Positions 9,329 through 19,482 of a DNA stretch of 64,000 bases are shown here, in pieces. This stretch comes from JBBIOI01 sp037443425 (GTDB lineage Bacteria; Desulfobacterota; BSN033; UBA1163). The notes beneath the pieces were generated by a model. It saw only the letters and a program-made list of their open reading frames with translations. It was not told the DNA's origin and searched no databases. A program made the translations under genes and the position numbers. Position 1 is the first letter of the stretch, and every line of letters starts with the position of its first letter. The DNA lies in NCBI GenBank assembly GCA_037443425.1, contig JBBIOI010000005.1, positions 1 through 64,000 of the forward strand, given 5' to 3'.

Positions 9329-11938
9329 ATGATGAACAAATCAAGTCTAACTCCAATGATAAAGCAGTATCTTCAGATTAAGAGTCAATATCCCGATGCC
9401 ATCCTATTTTTCCGAATGGGTGACTTCTATGAGATGTTTTTTGAAGATGCCTATATTGCCTCAAAAGAGCTTGATATCACTCTTACCTCAAGGGATAAAG
9501 GCCAAAAGGATAGTGTACCTCTTTGTGGAGTTCCTTATTTTACAGCTGAGACATATATTTCGAGATTACTTCAAAAGGGTTATAAGGTAGCCCTCTGTGA
9601 TCAGGTGGAAGATCCAAGATTTGCAAAGGGGATTGTTAAAAGAGAGGTTGTAAGGGTCTACACTCCTGGTCTCGTCACAGATTCAACCCAGATAGGAAGA
9701 GGGGAAAATAATTATCTTATGGGCTTTTACGCTGAGGGAGAGATTTTCGGATTAGCGTTCTTAGATATTTCAACAGGAGAGTTAAAGGCATGCGAGGTTT
9801 CTGGTTTTGATACCTTTATTGGAGAGGCTGTTAAGAATGAACCAAAGGAGATTTTATCTTTAAAGGTATTTCAGGGACATTCATGTTTTGAAAGATTTAA
9901 AAAATATTTTGAAAATGGTTTAATCACATATTTGGAAAATTTAGATTTAGATAGTCCTCCGAAGCCAATAGAAGCACAATGGGATTCTCTAAATAGAAAT
10001 ACCCCTTTTGCTGCAAAGGCTCTAAAGATGGTTTTAAGTTATGCAGAGGAGAATCAGAAAAGGCCTATTTCTCATATACGCCCCCCCTCTCTCTACAGGG
10101 TCCAAGATTTTATGGTAATTGATGAGACGACAAAAAGAAATTTAGAACTTACACAATCCTTATTTGAGCAGGGGAGGAAAGGTTCGCTACTATGGGTTCT
10201 GGATGATACAATAACCACAATGGGTGGAAGGACACTTAGACAATGGTTAAACTATCCCCTTATGGATCTGAGGGAGATAGAGCGACGTCTTGATGGTATT
10301 TCAGAACTTAAAGAGAAGAAGATAGAGAGGAAGCAACTTAGGGACTCGTTAAAAGGGATTCAGGATATAGAACGATTGGCCTCGAGAGTATTTCTCGGCC
10401 ATGCAAATGCAAGAGACCTTGTGGCATTGAAGAATTCTCTTTCCAATCTGCCTTCGATCAAGACATGCCTTCAATCCTTTTGTTCGCAGATTCTTAAGGA
10501 GCTTTACTCAGATATTGGGAATTTTGATGAAATCGTAAAACTCCTTGAATCATCTATTGTTGATAATCCACCTTTAACAGTAAAAGAAGGTGGAATAATA
10601 AAAGAGAACTTTGATAAAGAGCTTGATCGGTTAAGAGAGATAAACAGAGAAGGGAAAGGATGGGTTTTAAGATTTGAATCAGAAGAGAGAAAAAGGACAG
10701 GTATCCCTTCTCTAAAGGTCAGATACAATCAAGTGTTTGGTTATTATATAGAGATAACAAAGAGTAATCTTCATCTTGTCCCAGAGAATTATATAAGAAA
10801 ACAGACCCTTGTTAATGCAGAAAGATTTATCACGCCTGAGCTTAAAGAATTTGAGACAAAGATCCTTGGGGCTGAGGAGGCCATATGCCAGTTAGAGTAT
10901 AGATTGTTTGAGGAGATAAGAAAGAGGGTATCAAAAGAGACCCCAAGGATTCAGAAGACCGCAACCTCAATTGGTGTTATAGATGTCCTTGCCACATTGG
11001 CAGATATTTCGGATCGATATAATTATAGTAGACCTTCAATGGATGAGAATGATGAAATCCTAATCCGTGATGGAAGGCATCCTGTATTAGAGAGAATGGA
11101 ACTTTCTGAGAGGTTTGTTCCGAACGATACCTATTTAAATACGAGGGATCAACAGATTATGATAATAACAGGACCCAATATGGCTGGAAAATCTACTTAT
11201 CTTCGTCAGGTTGCCCTAATTGTTATAATGGCTCAGATGGGTTGCTTTGTTCCAGCAAGTTTTGCAAAGATTGGAATAGTTGATAGGATATTTACTCGTA
11301 TAGGTGCACTCGATAATATAATGAGGGGACAGAGCACATTTATGGTAGAGATGATGGAGACTGCCCGTATATTAAATCAAGCAACGTCAAAAAGCCTGGT
11401 TATTCTGGATGAGATTGGAAGGGGAACAAGTACCTTTGATGGCCTTAGCATTGCCTGGGCAGTAACAGAGTATCTTCACGATCATCCAACGATAAGACCG
11501 AAGACACTATTTGCCACTCATTATCATGAATTGACAGAGCTTGCCCTGACAAAGGAAAGGGTTAAGAATTATAATGTAGCTGTAAAAGAATGGGCAGGTG
11601 AGATAATATTTCTTAGAAAGATTCTCGAAGGGGGGACAAATCGTAGTTATGGTATCCAGGTGGCACGCTTAGCAGGTCTTCCAGAAAGTGTGATTGAACG
11701 GGCAAGGGAGATACTCTCCAATTTAGAGAGTGGAGAATTGGACAGGGGGGGATTACCAAAGATTGCAAAACAGAAGAATTCTCATCTTAACCTAAAAACC
11801 CCTTTGCAATTATCCCTTTTTAGTGAACATGACCCTCTGAGGGCTGAATTAAGAAGGATAGAGATAGAAAAACTTACACCACTTGAAGCCATTTATATCC
11901 TCGATAAATTGAAGAAAAAAGTTGAAAATGAACTCTAA
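9329..11938 (+). CDS. mutS: DNA mismatch repair protein MutS
   Basis: 869 residues. MutS recognises mismatches and signals to MutL. The N-terminal mismatch-binding domain has FFRMGDFYEMF with the intercalating Phe and the Glu. The ABC-type ATPase has Walker A GPNMAGKST near residue 620, Walker B VILDEIGRGTSTFDG and ATHYHELTEL. The C-terminus ends in the usual dimerisation helix. Two ATGs occur at the start, 9329 and 9332. It is followed 9 bp later by pcm. Confidence 0.97.
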   Translation: MMNKSSLTPMIKQYLQIKSQYPDAILFFRMGDFYEMFFEDAYIASKELDITLTSRDKGQKDSVPLCGVPYFTAETYISRLLQKGYKVALCDQVEDPRFAKGIVKREVVRVYTPGLVTDSTQIGRGENNYLMGFYAEGEIFGLAFLDISTGELKACEVSGFDTFIGEAVKNEPKEILSLKVFQGHSCFERFKKYFENGLITYLENLDLDSPPKPIEAQWDSLNRNTPFAAKALKMVLSYAEENQKRPISHIRPPSLYRVQDFMVIDETTKRNLELTQSLFEQGRKGSLLWVLDDTITTMGGRTLRQWLNYPLMDLREIERRLDGISELKEKKIERKQLRDSLKGIQDIERLASRVFLGHANARDLVALKNSLSNLPSIKTCLQSFCSQILKELYSDIGNFDEIVKLLESSIVDNPPLTVKEGGIIKENFDKELDRLREINREGKGWVLRFESEERKRTGIPSLKVRYNQVFGYYIEITKSNLHLVPENYIRKQTLVNAERFITPELKEFETKILGAEEAICQLEYRLFEEIRKRVSKETPRIQKTATSIGVIDVLATLADISDRYNYSRPSMDENDEILIRDGRHPVLERMELSERFVPNDTYLNTRDQQIMIITGPNMAGKSTYLRQVALIVIMAQMGCFVPASFAKIGIVDRIFTRIGALDNIMRGQSTFMVEMMETARILNQATSKSLVILDEIGRGTSTFDGLSIAWAVTEYLHDHPTIRPKTLFATHYHELTELALTKERVKNYNVAVKEWAGEIIFLRKILEGGTNRSYGIQVARLAGLPESVIERAREILSNLESGELDRGGLPKIAKQKNSHLNLKTPLQLSLFSEHDPLRAELRRIEIEKLTPLEAIYILDKLKKKVENEL

Positions 11939-11947
11939 GGATATCGT

Positions 11948-12607
11948 ATGATCGACTTTCCTAAGGCAAGACTCAAAATGGTAGAAGAGCAGATTATATC
12001 AAGGGGTATAAAGGATCCTAAACTCATCTCCGCCATGAAGAAGATTCCACGTCACCTTTTTGTTGAAGAGGCCTTGCAGAATCAGGCATATGGCGATTAT
12101 CCACTCCCCATTGGAGAAAAACAGACCATTTCTCAGCCTTATATGGTGGCACTAATGACAGAGGCCCTTCTTTTAAGGGGAAATGAAAAGGTATTGGAGA
12201 TAGGTACTGGCTCTGGGTACCAGACAGCCATACTGGCTGAATTGTGTGAGAAAGTCTACTCTATTGAAAGGATTCGTTCTTTAGCAATAAGGGCAAGAAG
12301 ATTATTATACGAACTTGGATATTTTAACGTTGAAATAAAGATATCCGATGGGACAGTTGGCTGGCCTGAGGAGAGCCCGTTTGACGCTATCATTGTTACA
12401 GCAGGGGCACCAGATATACCCAAACCCTTATATGATCAACTCAAAGTTGGAGGAAGATTGGTTATCCCTATTGGTAATTCATTCAATCAGGATCTTTTTC
12501 GAATTATAAAAAAAGAAGATGGGATGATAAAGGAGAACCTCGGTGGATGTAGATTTGTTAAGCTTGTAGGTAAATACGGCTGGCAAAATGGAGATGGGGA
12601 GGCATAG
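11948..12607 (+). CDS. pcm: Protein-L-isoaspartate O-methyltransferase
   Basis: 219 residues. The enzyme methylates isoaspartyl residues with S-adenosylmethionine to start their repair. The SAM loop VLEIGTGSGYQTAIL is near residue 83 and the family motif QTISQPYMVA lies just before it. It is in a run mutS-pcm-tsaD-rsmA with gaps of about 10 bp, so these are probably co-transcribed. Confidence 0.95.
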   Translation: MIDFPKARLKMVEEQIISRGIKDPKLISAMKKIPRHLFVEEALQNQAYGDYPLPIGEKQTISQPYMVALMTEALLLRGNEKVLEIGTGSGYQTAILAELCEKVYSIERIRSLAIRARRLLYELGYFNVEIKISDGTVGWPEESPFDAIIVTAGAPDIPKPLYDQLKVGGRLVIPIGNSFNQDLFRIIKKEDGMIKENLGGCRFVKLVGKYGWQNGDGEA

Positions 12608-12618
12608 GAAGGGCATAT

Positions 12619-13629
12619 ATGTATATCCTTGCTATTGAAACATCGTGTGATGACACAGCTGCATCGGTTCTTTTAAATGGTCGAAAGATCCTTTCAAATG
12701 TAGTTTCTTCGCAAACCTCAGTTCACAAAAAGTACGGAGGAGTTGTGCCTGAGCTTGCATCAAGGAAGCATCTTGAGGCTATTGTGCCTGTCGTAAAAGA
12801 GGCGCTTGATATTGCAGAAGTTACATTAAAGGATATAAATGGCATAGCTGTAACACAGGGACCTGGGTTGATTGGTTCGCTTCTCGTTGGTCTTTCATTT
12901 GCTAAATCTTTAGCCTTTTCAACAGGTATTCCATTTATTGGGATAAATCATATTGAAGCCCATCTATCTGCAATATTTCTTGAAGAGGAATTTCCAAGAT
13001 TCCCTTACATAGGGCTTGTTGTTTCTGGAGGTCACACCTCCCTTTTTCGTGTAAATGGATTTGGGAGATATATACTTTTAGGTCAAACAAGAGATGATGC
13101 AGCAGGAGAGGCATTTGATAAGATAGCAAAATTTTTAGGGCTTGGTTATCCAGGGGGGCCTGTAATTGAGAGATTATCAAGAGATGGAAATCCAAATTCA
13201 ATAAAATTTCCAAGACCCTACCTTGGAAAGGACTCATTAGATTTTAGTTTTAGTGGGTTAAAAACAGCAGTTGTAAATTATATTAAATCTCATCATGCTC
13301 AAAAAGAAAATCTTACAGAAGATTTAATTCGTGATATTGTTTCAAGTTTTCAAGAAGTTGTTGTAGATGTGTTGGTAAGAAATACGATTAATGCAGCAAA
13401 GATTCAAGGAGTTAGAAGGGTTGTAATTTCAGGAGGTGTAGCATCAAACCAATACCTCAGAGAAAAGATGAGATTTGCTGCCCATAAGGAAAGGATAAAG
13501 GTTTATATTCCTTCCCCTCATCTATGCACAGACAATGCTGCAATGGTAGGTGTTTTGGGCTATGAGTATTTAAGACGTGGAATCAGATCATCCCTTTCGC
13601 TCAATGCCTATCCAAATTTAAACTTTTAA
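12619..13629 (+). CDS. tsaD: tRNA N6-threonylcarbamoyladenosine synthase subunit TsaD
   Basis: 336 residues, usual length. TsaD transfers the threonylcarbamoyl group to A37 of ANN-decoding tRNAs. The N-terminal LAIETSCDDTAAS ATP-binding motif, the metal ligands HIEAH near residue 111, VSGGHTSL and the late CTDNAAMV motif are all present. It follows pcm and precedes rsmA by 9 bp. Confidence 0.97.
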   Translation: MYILAIETSCDDTAASVLLNGRKILSNVVSSQTSVHKKYGGVVPELASRKHLEAIVPVVKEALDIAEVTLKDINGIAVTQGPGLIGSLLVGLSFAKSLAFSTGIPFIGINHIEAHLSAIFLEEEFPRFPYIGLVVSGGHTSLFRVNGFGRYILLGQTRDDAAGEAFDKIAKFLGLGYPGGPVIERLSRDGNPNSIKFPRPYLGKDSLDFSFSGLKTAVVNYIKSHHAQKENLTEDLIRDIVSSFQEVVVDVLVRNTINAAKIQGVRRVVISGGVASNQYLREKMRFAAHKERIKVYIPSPHLCTDNAAMVGVLGYEYLRRGIRSSLSLNAYPNLNF

Positions 13630-13638
13630 AAATAAATT

Positions 13639-14472
13639 ATGGTATCAATATTAAAGGAGTTAAGACAATACGAAATTAAACCAAAGAAGAGTTTAGGTCA
13701 ACACTTTCTTGTCGATAAAAATATTATTCAAAAGATAGTTAAAACAGCTGACATTGAACCGAGTGATATTGTACTTGAAATTGGATCTGGACTTGGCGAA
13801 ATGACATTGGAACTATCAAAAAAGGCAAAAAAGGTAGTTGCCATTGAGATAGATCTAAGATTCGTAAATATACTTAGGAAAAAATTTATAGGTCGTCCCA
13901 ATATCAAACTGATTGAAGGAGATGTCCTTAAAATTGATTTTTTTAAAATTTCTGAAACAGAAGGAAGTCCCCTAAAGGTAGTTGCAAATTTACCTTATCA
14001 TATTTCAACTCCACTTATATTCCGTTTTATTGAAGCGAGAAGATGCCTTTCATCCCTTACACTCATGGTTCAAAAGGAAGTTGCTGAAAGGATCGTTTCG
14101 ATTCCAGGCTCAAAAGGGTACGGGACTTTAGCTATATTTATACAGATGGTGGCAATACCTTCTATTGAATTTTTTGTAAAATCTTCCCTATTTTTCCCTC
14201 CGCCAAAGGTAGACTCAGCAGTTTTAAAGATCTCATGGAGAAAAGAGCAGTTGATCAGAGAAGAGGATGAGGAGTGGTTTAAGGAGGTAGTAAGAGAGGT
14301 ATTTAATTATCGTAGAAAGACATTACTAAATGCCTTAAGAAATTCTAAGATACCAACCCCAAAAGATTTGGATGAGATATTGAGGCAGGTGGGATTAGAT
14401 CCTAAGAAACGACCAGAGCAATTTACAATAGGAGATTTTCTAAAATTGTCAGAGATTCTAAAGATCGGATAG
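13639..14472 (+). CDS. rsmA: 16S rRNA (A1518/A1519) dimethyltransferase RsmA/KsgA
   Basis: 277 residues. It dimethylates two adenosines in the 3' hairpin of 16S rRNA. PKKSLGQHFLVD at the N-terminus, the SAM motif VLEIGSGLGEMT and the catalytic VANLPYHIST are diagnostic, and the C-terminal helical domain contains FNYRRKTLLNAL. It is last in the mutS-pcm-tsaD-rsmA run. Confidence 0.97.
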   Translation: MVSILKELRQYEIKPKKSLGQHFLVDKNIIQKIVKTADIEPSDIVLEIGSGLGEMTLELSKKAKKVVAIEIDLRFVNILRKKFIGRPNIKLIEGDVLKIDFFKISETEGSPLKVVANLPYHISTPLIFRFIEARRCLSSLTLMVQKEVAERIVSIPGSKGYGTLAIFIQMVAIPSIEFFVKSSLFFPPPKVDSAVLKISWRKEQLIREEDEEWFKEVVREVFNYRRKTLLNALRNSKIPTPKDLDEILRQVGLDPKKRPEQFTIGDFLKLSEILKIG

Positions 14473-14668
14473 TTAAGCTCTATAAAACAATTGATTTTTC
14501 AAACAATTTTAATTTGATTGAAAAATTTTAGTTGAATGATTATCTTTAAGTCAAAGACATAAACTCCTTCATTTCCCGCCTTTTTTGGGATCTGGAAGGA
14601 TATTTATAAGATCGGGATTCAGAAAAGGTCTTTTTCAGGACTAAATTGAAGATGGAGGTTTAAAAATT

Positions 14669-17260
14669 ATGCAACTTGATAAACTTACACTAAAGGCACA
14701 AGAAGCACTTCAAAGTGCAAAGACTATAACAGAGATGAAGAATCATCAACAAATAGATGTTGAGCACCTGCTACTGGCTCTTATTTTACAAAAGGATGGG
14801 ATAGTTGCTCCAATCCTTCAGAAGCTTGGAGTAAAACCAGAACTAACCGTTTCTCAACTTGAAGAAGAATTGAATAAGATACCCAAGGTTACGGGATCAG
14901 GTGCTTCACAAGTGTATATATCTCCTCGACTGAATGAGATATTTAATATGGCATGGAAAGAAGCTGAGAGATTGATGGATGAGTATCTTTCAACAGAACA
15001 CCTTTTGATAGCGATCTCGGATGAAAAAAGGGGGCCTTCTTTTCAGATTCTTCGTAGATATGGTGTTTCAAAGGACGCTATATTTAAGGTATTGCAGGAC
15101 ATAAGGGGTCCTCATAGGATTACAGATCAAAGTCCAGAGGAGAAGTATCAGGCATTAAAAAGATATAGTAGAGACCTCACTGAAGAGGCAAGAAAAGGAA
15201 AACTTGATCCTGTAATAGGTCGAGACGATGAGATTCGAAGGGTGATCCAAGTCCTTTCAAGGAGAACAAAGAATAATCCAGTACTGATTGGAGAACCTGG
15301 TGTAGGAAAGACTGCAATTGTTGAAGGCTTAGCCCAGAGGATTGTTAAAGGAGATGTTCCTGAGACATTGAAGAATAAAAGGCTCGTTGCACTTGACCTG
15401 GGGGCTATGATTGCAGGTGCTAAATTTAGAGGAGAATTTGAAGAGAGGCTTAAGGCTGTTCTTAAGGAGATTACTGCGGCCTCGGGTAACATCATACTTT
15501 TTATTGATGAACTCCATACATTGGTAGGTGCGGGGGCTGCAGAGGGTGCAATCGATGCATCAAACATGCTTAAACCAGCCCTTGCCAGGGGGGAGCTTCG
15601 TTGTATTGGTGCAACCACGCTTAATGAGTATCGTAAATATGTGGAAAAGGATGCAGCACTTGAAAGGAGATTTCAACCAATCTATGTTGCCCAGCCTACG
15701 GTAGAAGATACGATTGCTATCCTCAGGGGATTAAAAGAACGATATGAAGTTCACCATGGAGTAAAGATTAAGGATTCGGCCTTGATAGCTGCTGCTATGC
15801 TTTCAAATCGTTATATTTCAGACCGTTTCCTTCCTGATAAAGCAGTAGATTTGATAGATGAAGCTGCCTCGAGGCTAAGGATTGAGATTGATAGTGTTCC
15901 AATGGAGATTGACGAAATCCAGAGGAAGGTGATGCAGTTAGAAATCGAAAGAGAGGCGCTCAAAAAAGAGAAAGATCCCCTCTCACAGGAGAGATTAAAG
16001 AAACTGGAGAACGAGCTTTCTGAATTAAAGGCAGAGGTTAAAGAAAAGACATTAAAGTGGGAAAATGAGAAAAGGGCGATTTCGAGAATTCGTGAGATCA
16101 AAGAGAAGATCGAGAAGACAAAGCAGATGATGAAAGAGGCAGAGAGAGAGGCAGATTATTCAAGATTGGCAGAGTTGCAGTATGGTGAGATGATACACCT
16201 TGAAAAGGAGCTAAAGGAGGAAGAAGAAAGATTGGCCGAGATTCAGAAGGAAGGTAAGATGCTAAAAGAGGAGGTTGATGAGGAAGATGTTGCAGAGGTT
16301 GTATCCAAATGGACGGGTATCCCAGTTTCAAAGATGCTTGAAGGCGAAGTAGAAAAACTCGTCCATATGGAAGAGAGGCTGAAAAAGAGGGTCGTTGGTC
16401 AGGATGATGCTATCGTAGCCGTTTCAAATGCAGTAAGAAGAGCCCGGGCAGGGCTACAGGATCCTAACAGACCTATTGGGTCATTCATATTTATGGGGCC
16501 AACAGGTGTTGGGAAGACAGAACTTGCAAGGGCACTGGCAGAATTTCTTTTTGATGATGAGCAAGCGATGGTAAGAATAGATATGTCAGAATTTATGGAA
16601 AAGCATTCTGTATCAAGGCTTATCGGAGCACCACCAGGATATGTGGGATATGAAGAAGGGGGATATCTAACAGAGGCTGTTAGAAGGAGACCATACTCAA
16701 TTGTACTTCTTGACGAGATCGAAAAGGCACATCCAGAGGTCTTCAATATACTTTTACAGATCCTTGATGATGGAAGATTGACAGATGGCCATGGTAGGAC
16801 AGTAGATTTTAAGAATACTGTAATAATTATGACATCGAATATAGGAAGTCAATGGATTGTTGATCTGGGTGAAAAAGATTATGAAGAGATGAGAAGACGT
16901 GTCATGGAAGCTGTGAGGGCGCATTTTAAACCCGAATTTCTGAATCGTATTGATGAAATAATAATCTTCCATGGACTTGGCATAGAACAGATAAAGGAGA
17001 TTGTTGATATTCAGGTAAGAAAACTTCAAGATAGACTAAATGAAAAAAGGATACAGCTTAAAATGACTGATGATGCAAAGCAGTGGCTTGCTAAAAAAGG
17101 ATTTGATCCAGCATATGGCGCAAGGCCTCTTAAACGGGTGATACAAAAAGAGATTTTGGATAAATTGGCTCTAAAGGTATTAGAAGGGGTTTTTAAGGAG
17201 GGAGATACTGTAACAGTTGATGTAGATAGAGGTAAAGAAGAATTAATATTCAAGTCATAG
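14669..17260 (+). CDS. clpB: Disaggregase chaperone ClpB
   Basis: 863 residues. ClpB is a hexameric AAA+ ATPase that, with DnaK, pulls proteins out of aggregates. The N domain (about 1-145) is followed by nucleotide-binding domain 1 with GEPGVGKT near 208-215, the long M-domain coiled coil that defines ClpB (about 405-520), and domain 2 with GPTGVGKT. The ATG follows GGAGG at about 7 nt. No CIRCE operator and no convincing sigma-32 promoter is visible in the 196 bp upstream. Confidence 0.97.
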   Translation: MQLDKLTLKAQEALQSAKTITEMKNHQQIDVEHLLLALILQKDGIVAPILQKLGVKPELTVSQLEEELNKIPKVTGSGASQVYISPRLNEIFNMAWKEAERLMDEYLSTEHLLIAISDEKRGPSFQILRRYGVSKDAIFKVLQDIRGPHRITDQSPEEKYQALKRYSRDLTEEARKGKLDPVIGRDDEIRRVIQVLSRRTKNNPVLIGEPGVGKTAIVEGLAQRIVKGDVPETLKNKRLVALDLGAMIAGAKFRGEFEERLKAVLKEITAASGNIILFIDELHTLVGAGAAEGAIDASNMLKPALARGELRCIGATTLNEYRKYVEKDAALERRFQPIYVAQPTVEDTIAILRGLKERYEVHHGVKIKDSALIAAAMLSNRYISDRFLPDKAVDLIDEAASRLRIEIDSVPMEIDEIQRKVMQLEIEREALKKEKDPLSQERLKKLENELSELKAEVKEKTLKWENEKRAISRIREIKEKIEKTKQMMKEAEREADYSRLAELQYGEMIHLEKELKEEEERLAEIQKEGKMLKEEVDEEDVAEVVSKWTGIPVSKMLEGEVEKLVHMEERLKKRVVGQDDAIVAVSNAVRRARAGLQDPNRPIGSFIFMGPTGVGKTELARALAEFLFDDEQAMVRIDMSEFMEKHSVSRLIGAPPGYVGYEEGGYLTEAVRRRPYSIVLLDEIEKAHPEVFNILLQILDDGRLTDGHGRTVDFKNTVIIMTSNIGSQWIVDLGEKDYEEMRRRVMEAVRAHFKPEFLNRIDEIIIFHGLGIEQIKEIVDIQVRKLQDRLNEKRIQLKMTDDAKQWLAKKGFDPAYGARPLKRVIQKEILDKLALKVLEGVFKEGDTVTVDVDRGKEELIFKS

Positions 17261-17281
17261 AAGTGTAACTTAAGAATTTTC

Positions 17282-17310
17282 TTGACAAAATTAAAAAAAC
17301 CTGTTATTGA
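17282..17310 (+). promoter_or_regulatory. Candidate sigma-70 promoter of tRNA-Val
   Basis: TTGACA at 17282-17287, a 17-bp spacer and TATTGA at 17305-17310, located 37 bp before the tRNA. The -35 is perfect and the -10 is weak. Confidence 0.5.
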
Positions 17311-17346
17311 TACAAATGATTTTAGAAGGGAGGAAAAAAAATAAAA

Positions 17347-17421
17347 AGGCACGTAGCTCAGGGGGAGAGCGCTACCTTGACGCGGTAGAAGTCTGGGGTT
17401 CAAATCCCCACGTGCCTACCA
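17347..17421 (+). tRNA. tRNA-Val (anticodon GAC), CCA encoded
   Basis: A full cloverleaf can be drawn: acceptor AGGCACG with CGTGCCT, D arm GCTC/GAGC, anticodon arm CTACC-TTGACGC-GGTAG giving anticodon GAC, T arm TGGGG-TTCAAAT-CCCCA, discriminator A and CCA. Confidence 0.96.
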
Positions 17422-17489
17422 TTTTGGAATCTCCTTTGAAGGGGCGAGACATAACCTTTTGAAAGTCTTAAGATTCTAATTCATAACCA

Positions 17490-17532
17490 GAAAGAGGCAT
17501 CATTCATCATCCAAATGAATGATGCCTCTTTC
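17490..17532. repeat. Perfect 18-bp-arm palindrome between tRNA-Val and thrS
   Basis: The left arm 17490-17507 begins GAAAGAGGCATC and the right arm 17515-17532 ends GATGCCTCTTTC. All 18 positions pair around a 7-nt loop. No T-run follows (ACTTCATTAAG), so it is a poor intrinsic terminator. It may be an operator or RNA hairpin controlling thrS, or an RNA-processing stem. Confidence 0.85.
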
Positions 17533-17559
17533 ACTTCATTAAGTAATAAAGTAGAGAAT

Positions 17560-19464
17560 ATGGCCGAAAGGGAAGATATTGTAAAGATTAAGCTTTCAAA
17601 CGATGAAGTAAGGCATGTTAAGAAAGGTATATCTTATCAAGAGATTGCAGAGCAATTTGCTAAAGATGCTATAGCAGTTCAAGTTGATGGAAAGCTGGTT
17701 GATTTAACACAAAGAATAGAAAAGGATTCAGAAGTTGCTTTTATATCAATATATTCAAAAAAAGGGCTGGAGATATTACGGCATTCGACATCTCATGTGA
17801 TGGCCCAGGCGGTTAAGGAACTTTTCCCTAATGCTAAATTGACATTTGGTCCTGCAACAGAAACAGGGTTCTATTACGATTTTGACTATGAGCGTCCATT
17901 TACTCCGGATGACCTTTCATTGATTGAAAAGAGAATGGAAGAGATTATAAAGAAGAATGAACCTTTTATTCGTAGCGAGGTTTCAAGGGAAGAGGCGAAA
18001 GAGATATTCGAGAAGATAGGCGAAACTTATAAAGTAGAGCATCTAAATGAACTTCCGGGTCGAGTCTCTTTATATAGACAAGGGAGCTTTCTTGATCTAT
18101 GTGAAGGACCACATATTCCTTCAACAGGGATGATCAAGGCGTTTAAGCTTTTAAATGTCTCTGGGGCCTACTGGAGAGGAGATGCAAGTAAACAGGTTCT
18201 TCAAAGGATTTATGGAACAGCATTTCCCGACACCTCTGATCTCAACGAATATCTCAATATGCTTGAGGAGGCAAAGAAACGTGATCACAGAAGATTGGGA
18301 AGGGAGCTTGATCTCTTTAGTATTAATGAAGAAGCAGGCCAAGGACTTGTAATTTATCATCCAAAAGGAGCTATGCTGAGGCTGGTCCTTGAGGAATTTG
18401 AGAGAAGGCAGCATCTTAAACGAGGATATCAGATTGTTATAGGTCCTCAACTTTTAAAATTGGACCTCTGGAAACAATCAGGCCATCTCGAAAACTATCG
18501 TGATAAGATGTATTTCACAAAGGTTGATGATGAAGAGTATGGTATAAAACCGATGAATTGTCTTTCGCATATGCTTATTTACAAATCACAAATACGTAGT
18601 TATAAAGACCTTCCTATACGCTATTTTGAACTTGGAACTGTACATCGTCACGAAAAGTCAGGTGAACTTCACGGGCTTTTGAGGGTAAGAGGTTTTACGC
18701 AAGATGATGCCCATATCATATGTCGTCCTGACCAGCTTAATGATGAGATTTGTGGGATACTTGATTTTGTAAGTGATGTGATGAAGATTTTTAATTTTGA
18801 TTTTGAAGTCGAATTAAGTACACGTCCTGAAAAGTCAATAGGAACAGACGAAGATTGGAATCGCGCAACAGAGGCTCTTGTTCAAGCGCTTAAGACTAAG
18901 AATCTCGATTTTGATATAAATGAGGGAGAGGGGGCCTTTTATGGTCCAAAGATTGATGTAAAATTGAAAGATGCCCTACATAGAAGATGGCAATGTGCAA
19001 CTATTCAGGTGGACTTTGCTATGCCTGAGCGATTTGATCTCACATATATCGGGAGTGATGGTGATAGGCATAGGCCTGTGATGTTGCACCGTGTCATCCT
19101 TGGCGCAATGGAAAGGTTTATAGGGGTTCTAATCGAACATTATGGAGGTGCCTTCCCTGTCTGGCTTTCTCCTGTCCAGGCAATAATATTAACAGTTACT
19201 GAAAGGAATGTTGAGTATGGAGAGAGTATATATAAAGAGTTATTAAATAGGGGTATAAGGGTTGAAAGGGATTTCCGTAATGAAAAGCTTGGCTATAAGA
19301 TCAGGGAAGCCCAGTTAAATAAGATACCTTATATGCTGATCATAGGAGATCGTGAGCAGAGGGAGGGGACAATCTCTCCAAGGAAAAGGAATGGTGAAAC
19401 TATAAAAAGTATGAATTTAGAAGAATTTGTTAGACTCGTTGAATCCGAGTATCCTAAGATATAA
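17560..19464 (+). CDS. thrS: Threonyl-tRNA synthetase
   Basis: 634 residues from the ATG at 17560. The enzyme charges tRNA-Thr. It has the N-terminal TGS domain (IKLSNDEV onward), the editing domain with HSTSHVMAQAV, the class II catalytic core with motif 2 RVRGFTQDDAH and a zinc site, and the anticodon-binding domain. An in-frame ATG at 17515 would add 15 residues, but it lies inside the right arm of an 18-bp palindrome with no ribosome site, so 17560 is preferred although its own Shine-Dalgarno (GAG) is weak. It heads the thrS-infC-rpmI-rplT-pheS-pheT-ihfA cluster. Confidence 0.95.
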   Translation: MAEREDIVKIKLSNDEVRHVKKGISYQEIAEQFAKDAIAVQVDGKLVDLTQRIEKDSEVAFISIYSKKGLEILRHSTSHVMAQAVKELFPNAKLTFGPATETGFYYDFDYERPFTPDDLSLIEKRMEEIIKKNEPFIRSEVSREEAKEIFEKIGETYKVEHLNELPGRVSLYRQGSFLDLCEGPHIPSTGMIKAFKLLNVSGAYWRGDASKQVLQRIYGTAFPDTSDLNEYLNMLEEAKKRDHRRLGRELDLFSINEEAGQGLVIYHPKGAMLRLVLEEFERRQHLKRGYQIVIGPQLLKLDLWKQSGHLENYRDKMYFTKVDDEEYGIKPMNCLSHMLIYKSQIRSYKDLPIRYFELGTVHRHEKSGELHGLLRVRGFTQDDAHIICRPDQLNDEICGILDFVSDVMKIFNFDFEVELSTRPEKSIGTDEDWNRATEALVQALKTKNLDFDINEGEGAFYGPKIDVKLKDALHRRWQCATIQVDFAMPERFDLTYIGSDGDRHRPVMLHRVILGAMERFIGVLIEHYGGAFPVWLSPVQAIILTVTERNVEYGESIYKELLNRGIRVERDFRNEKLGYKIREAQLNKIPYMLIIGDREQREGTISPRKRNGETIKSMNLEEFVRLVESEYPKI

Positions 19465-19482
19465 ATAGTCAAAAGGGAGGTG

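Noticed and set aside
14473..14668. CIRCE or sigma-32 heat-shock signal upstream of clpB
   Set aside because: No TTAGCACTC-type inverted repeat and no CTTGAA/CCCCAT pair was found; only an AT-rich ATTTTTCAA/TTGAAAAAT stem.
15148..15618. 156-codon frame antisense to clpB
   Set aside because: Overlaps the strongly conserved ClpB coding sequence, with Ser/Ala/Pro-rich shadow composition and no ribosome site.
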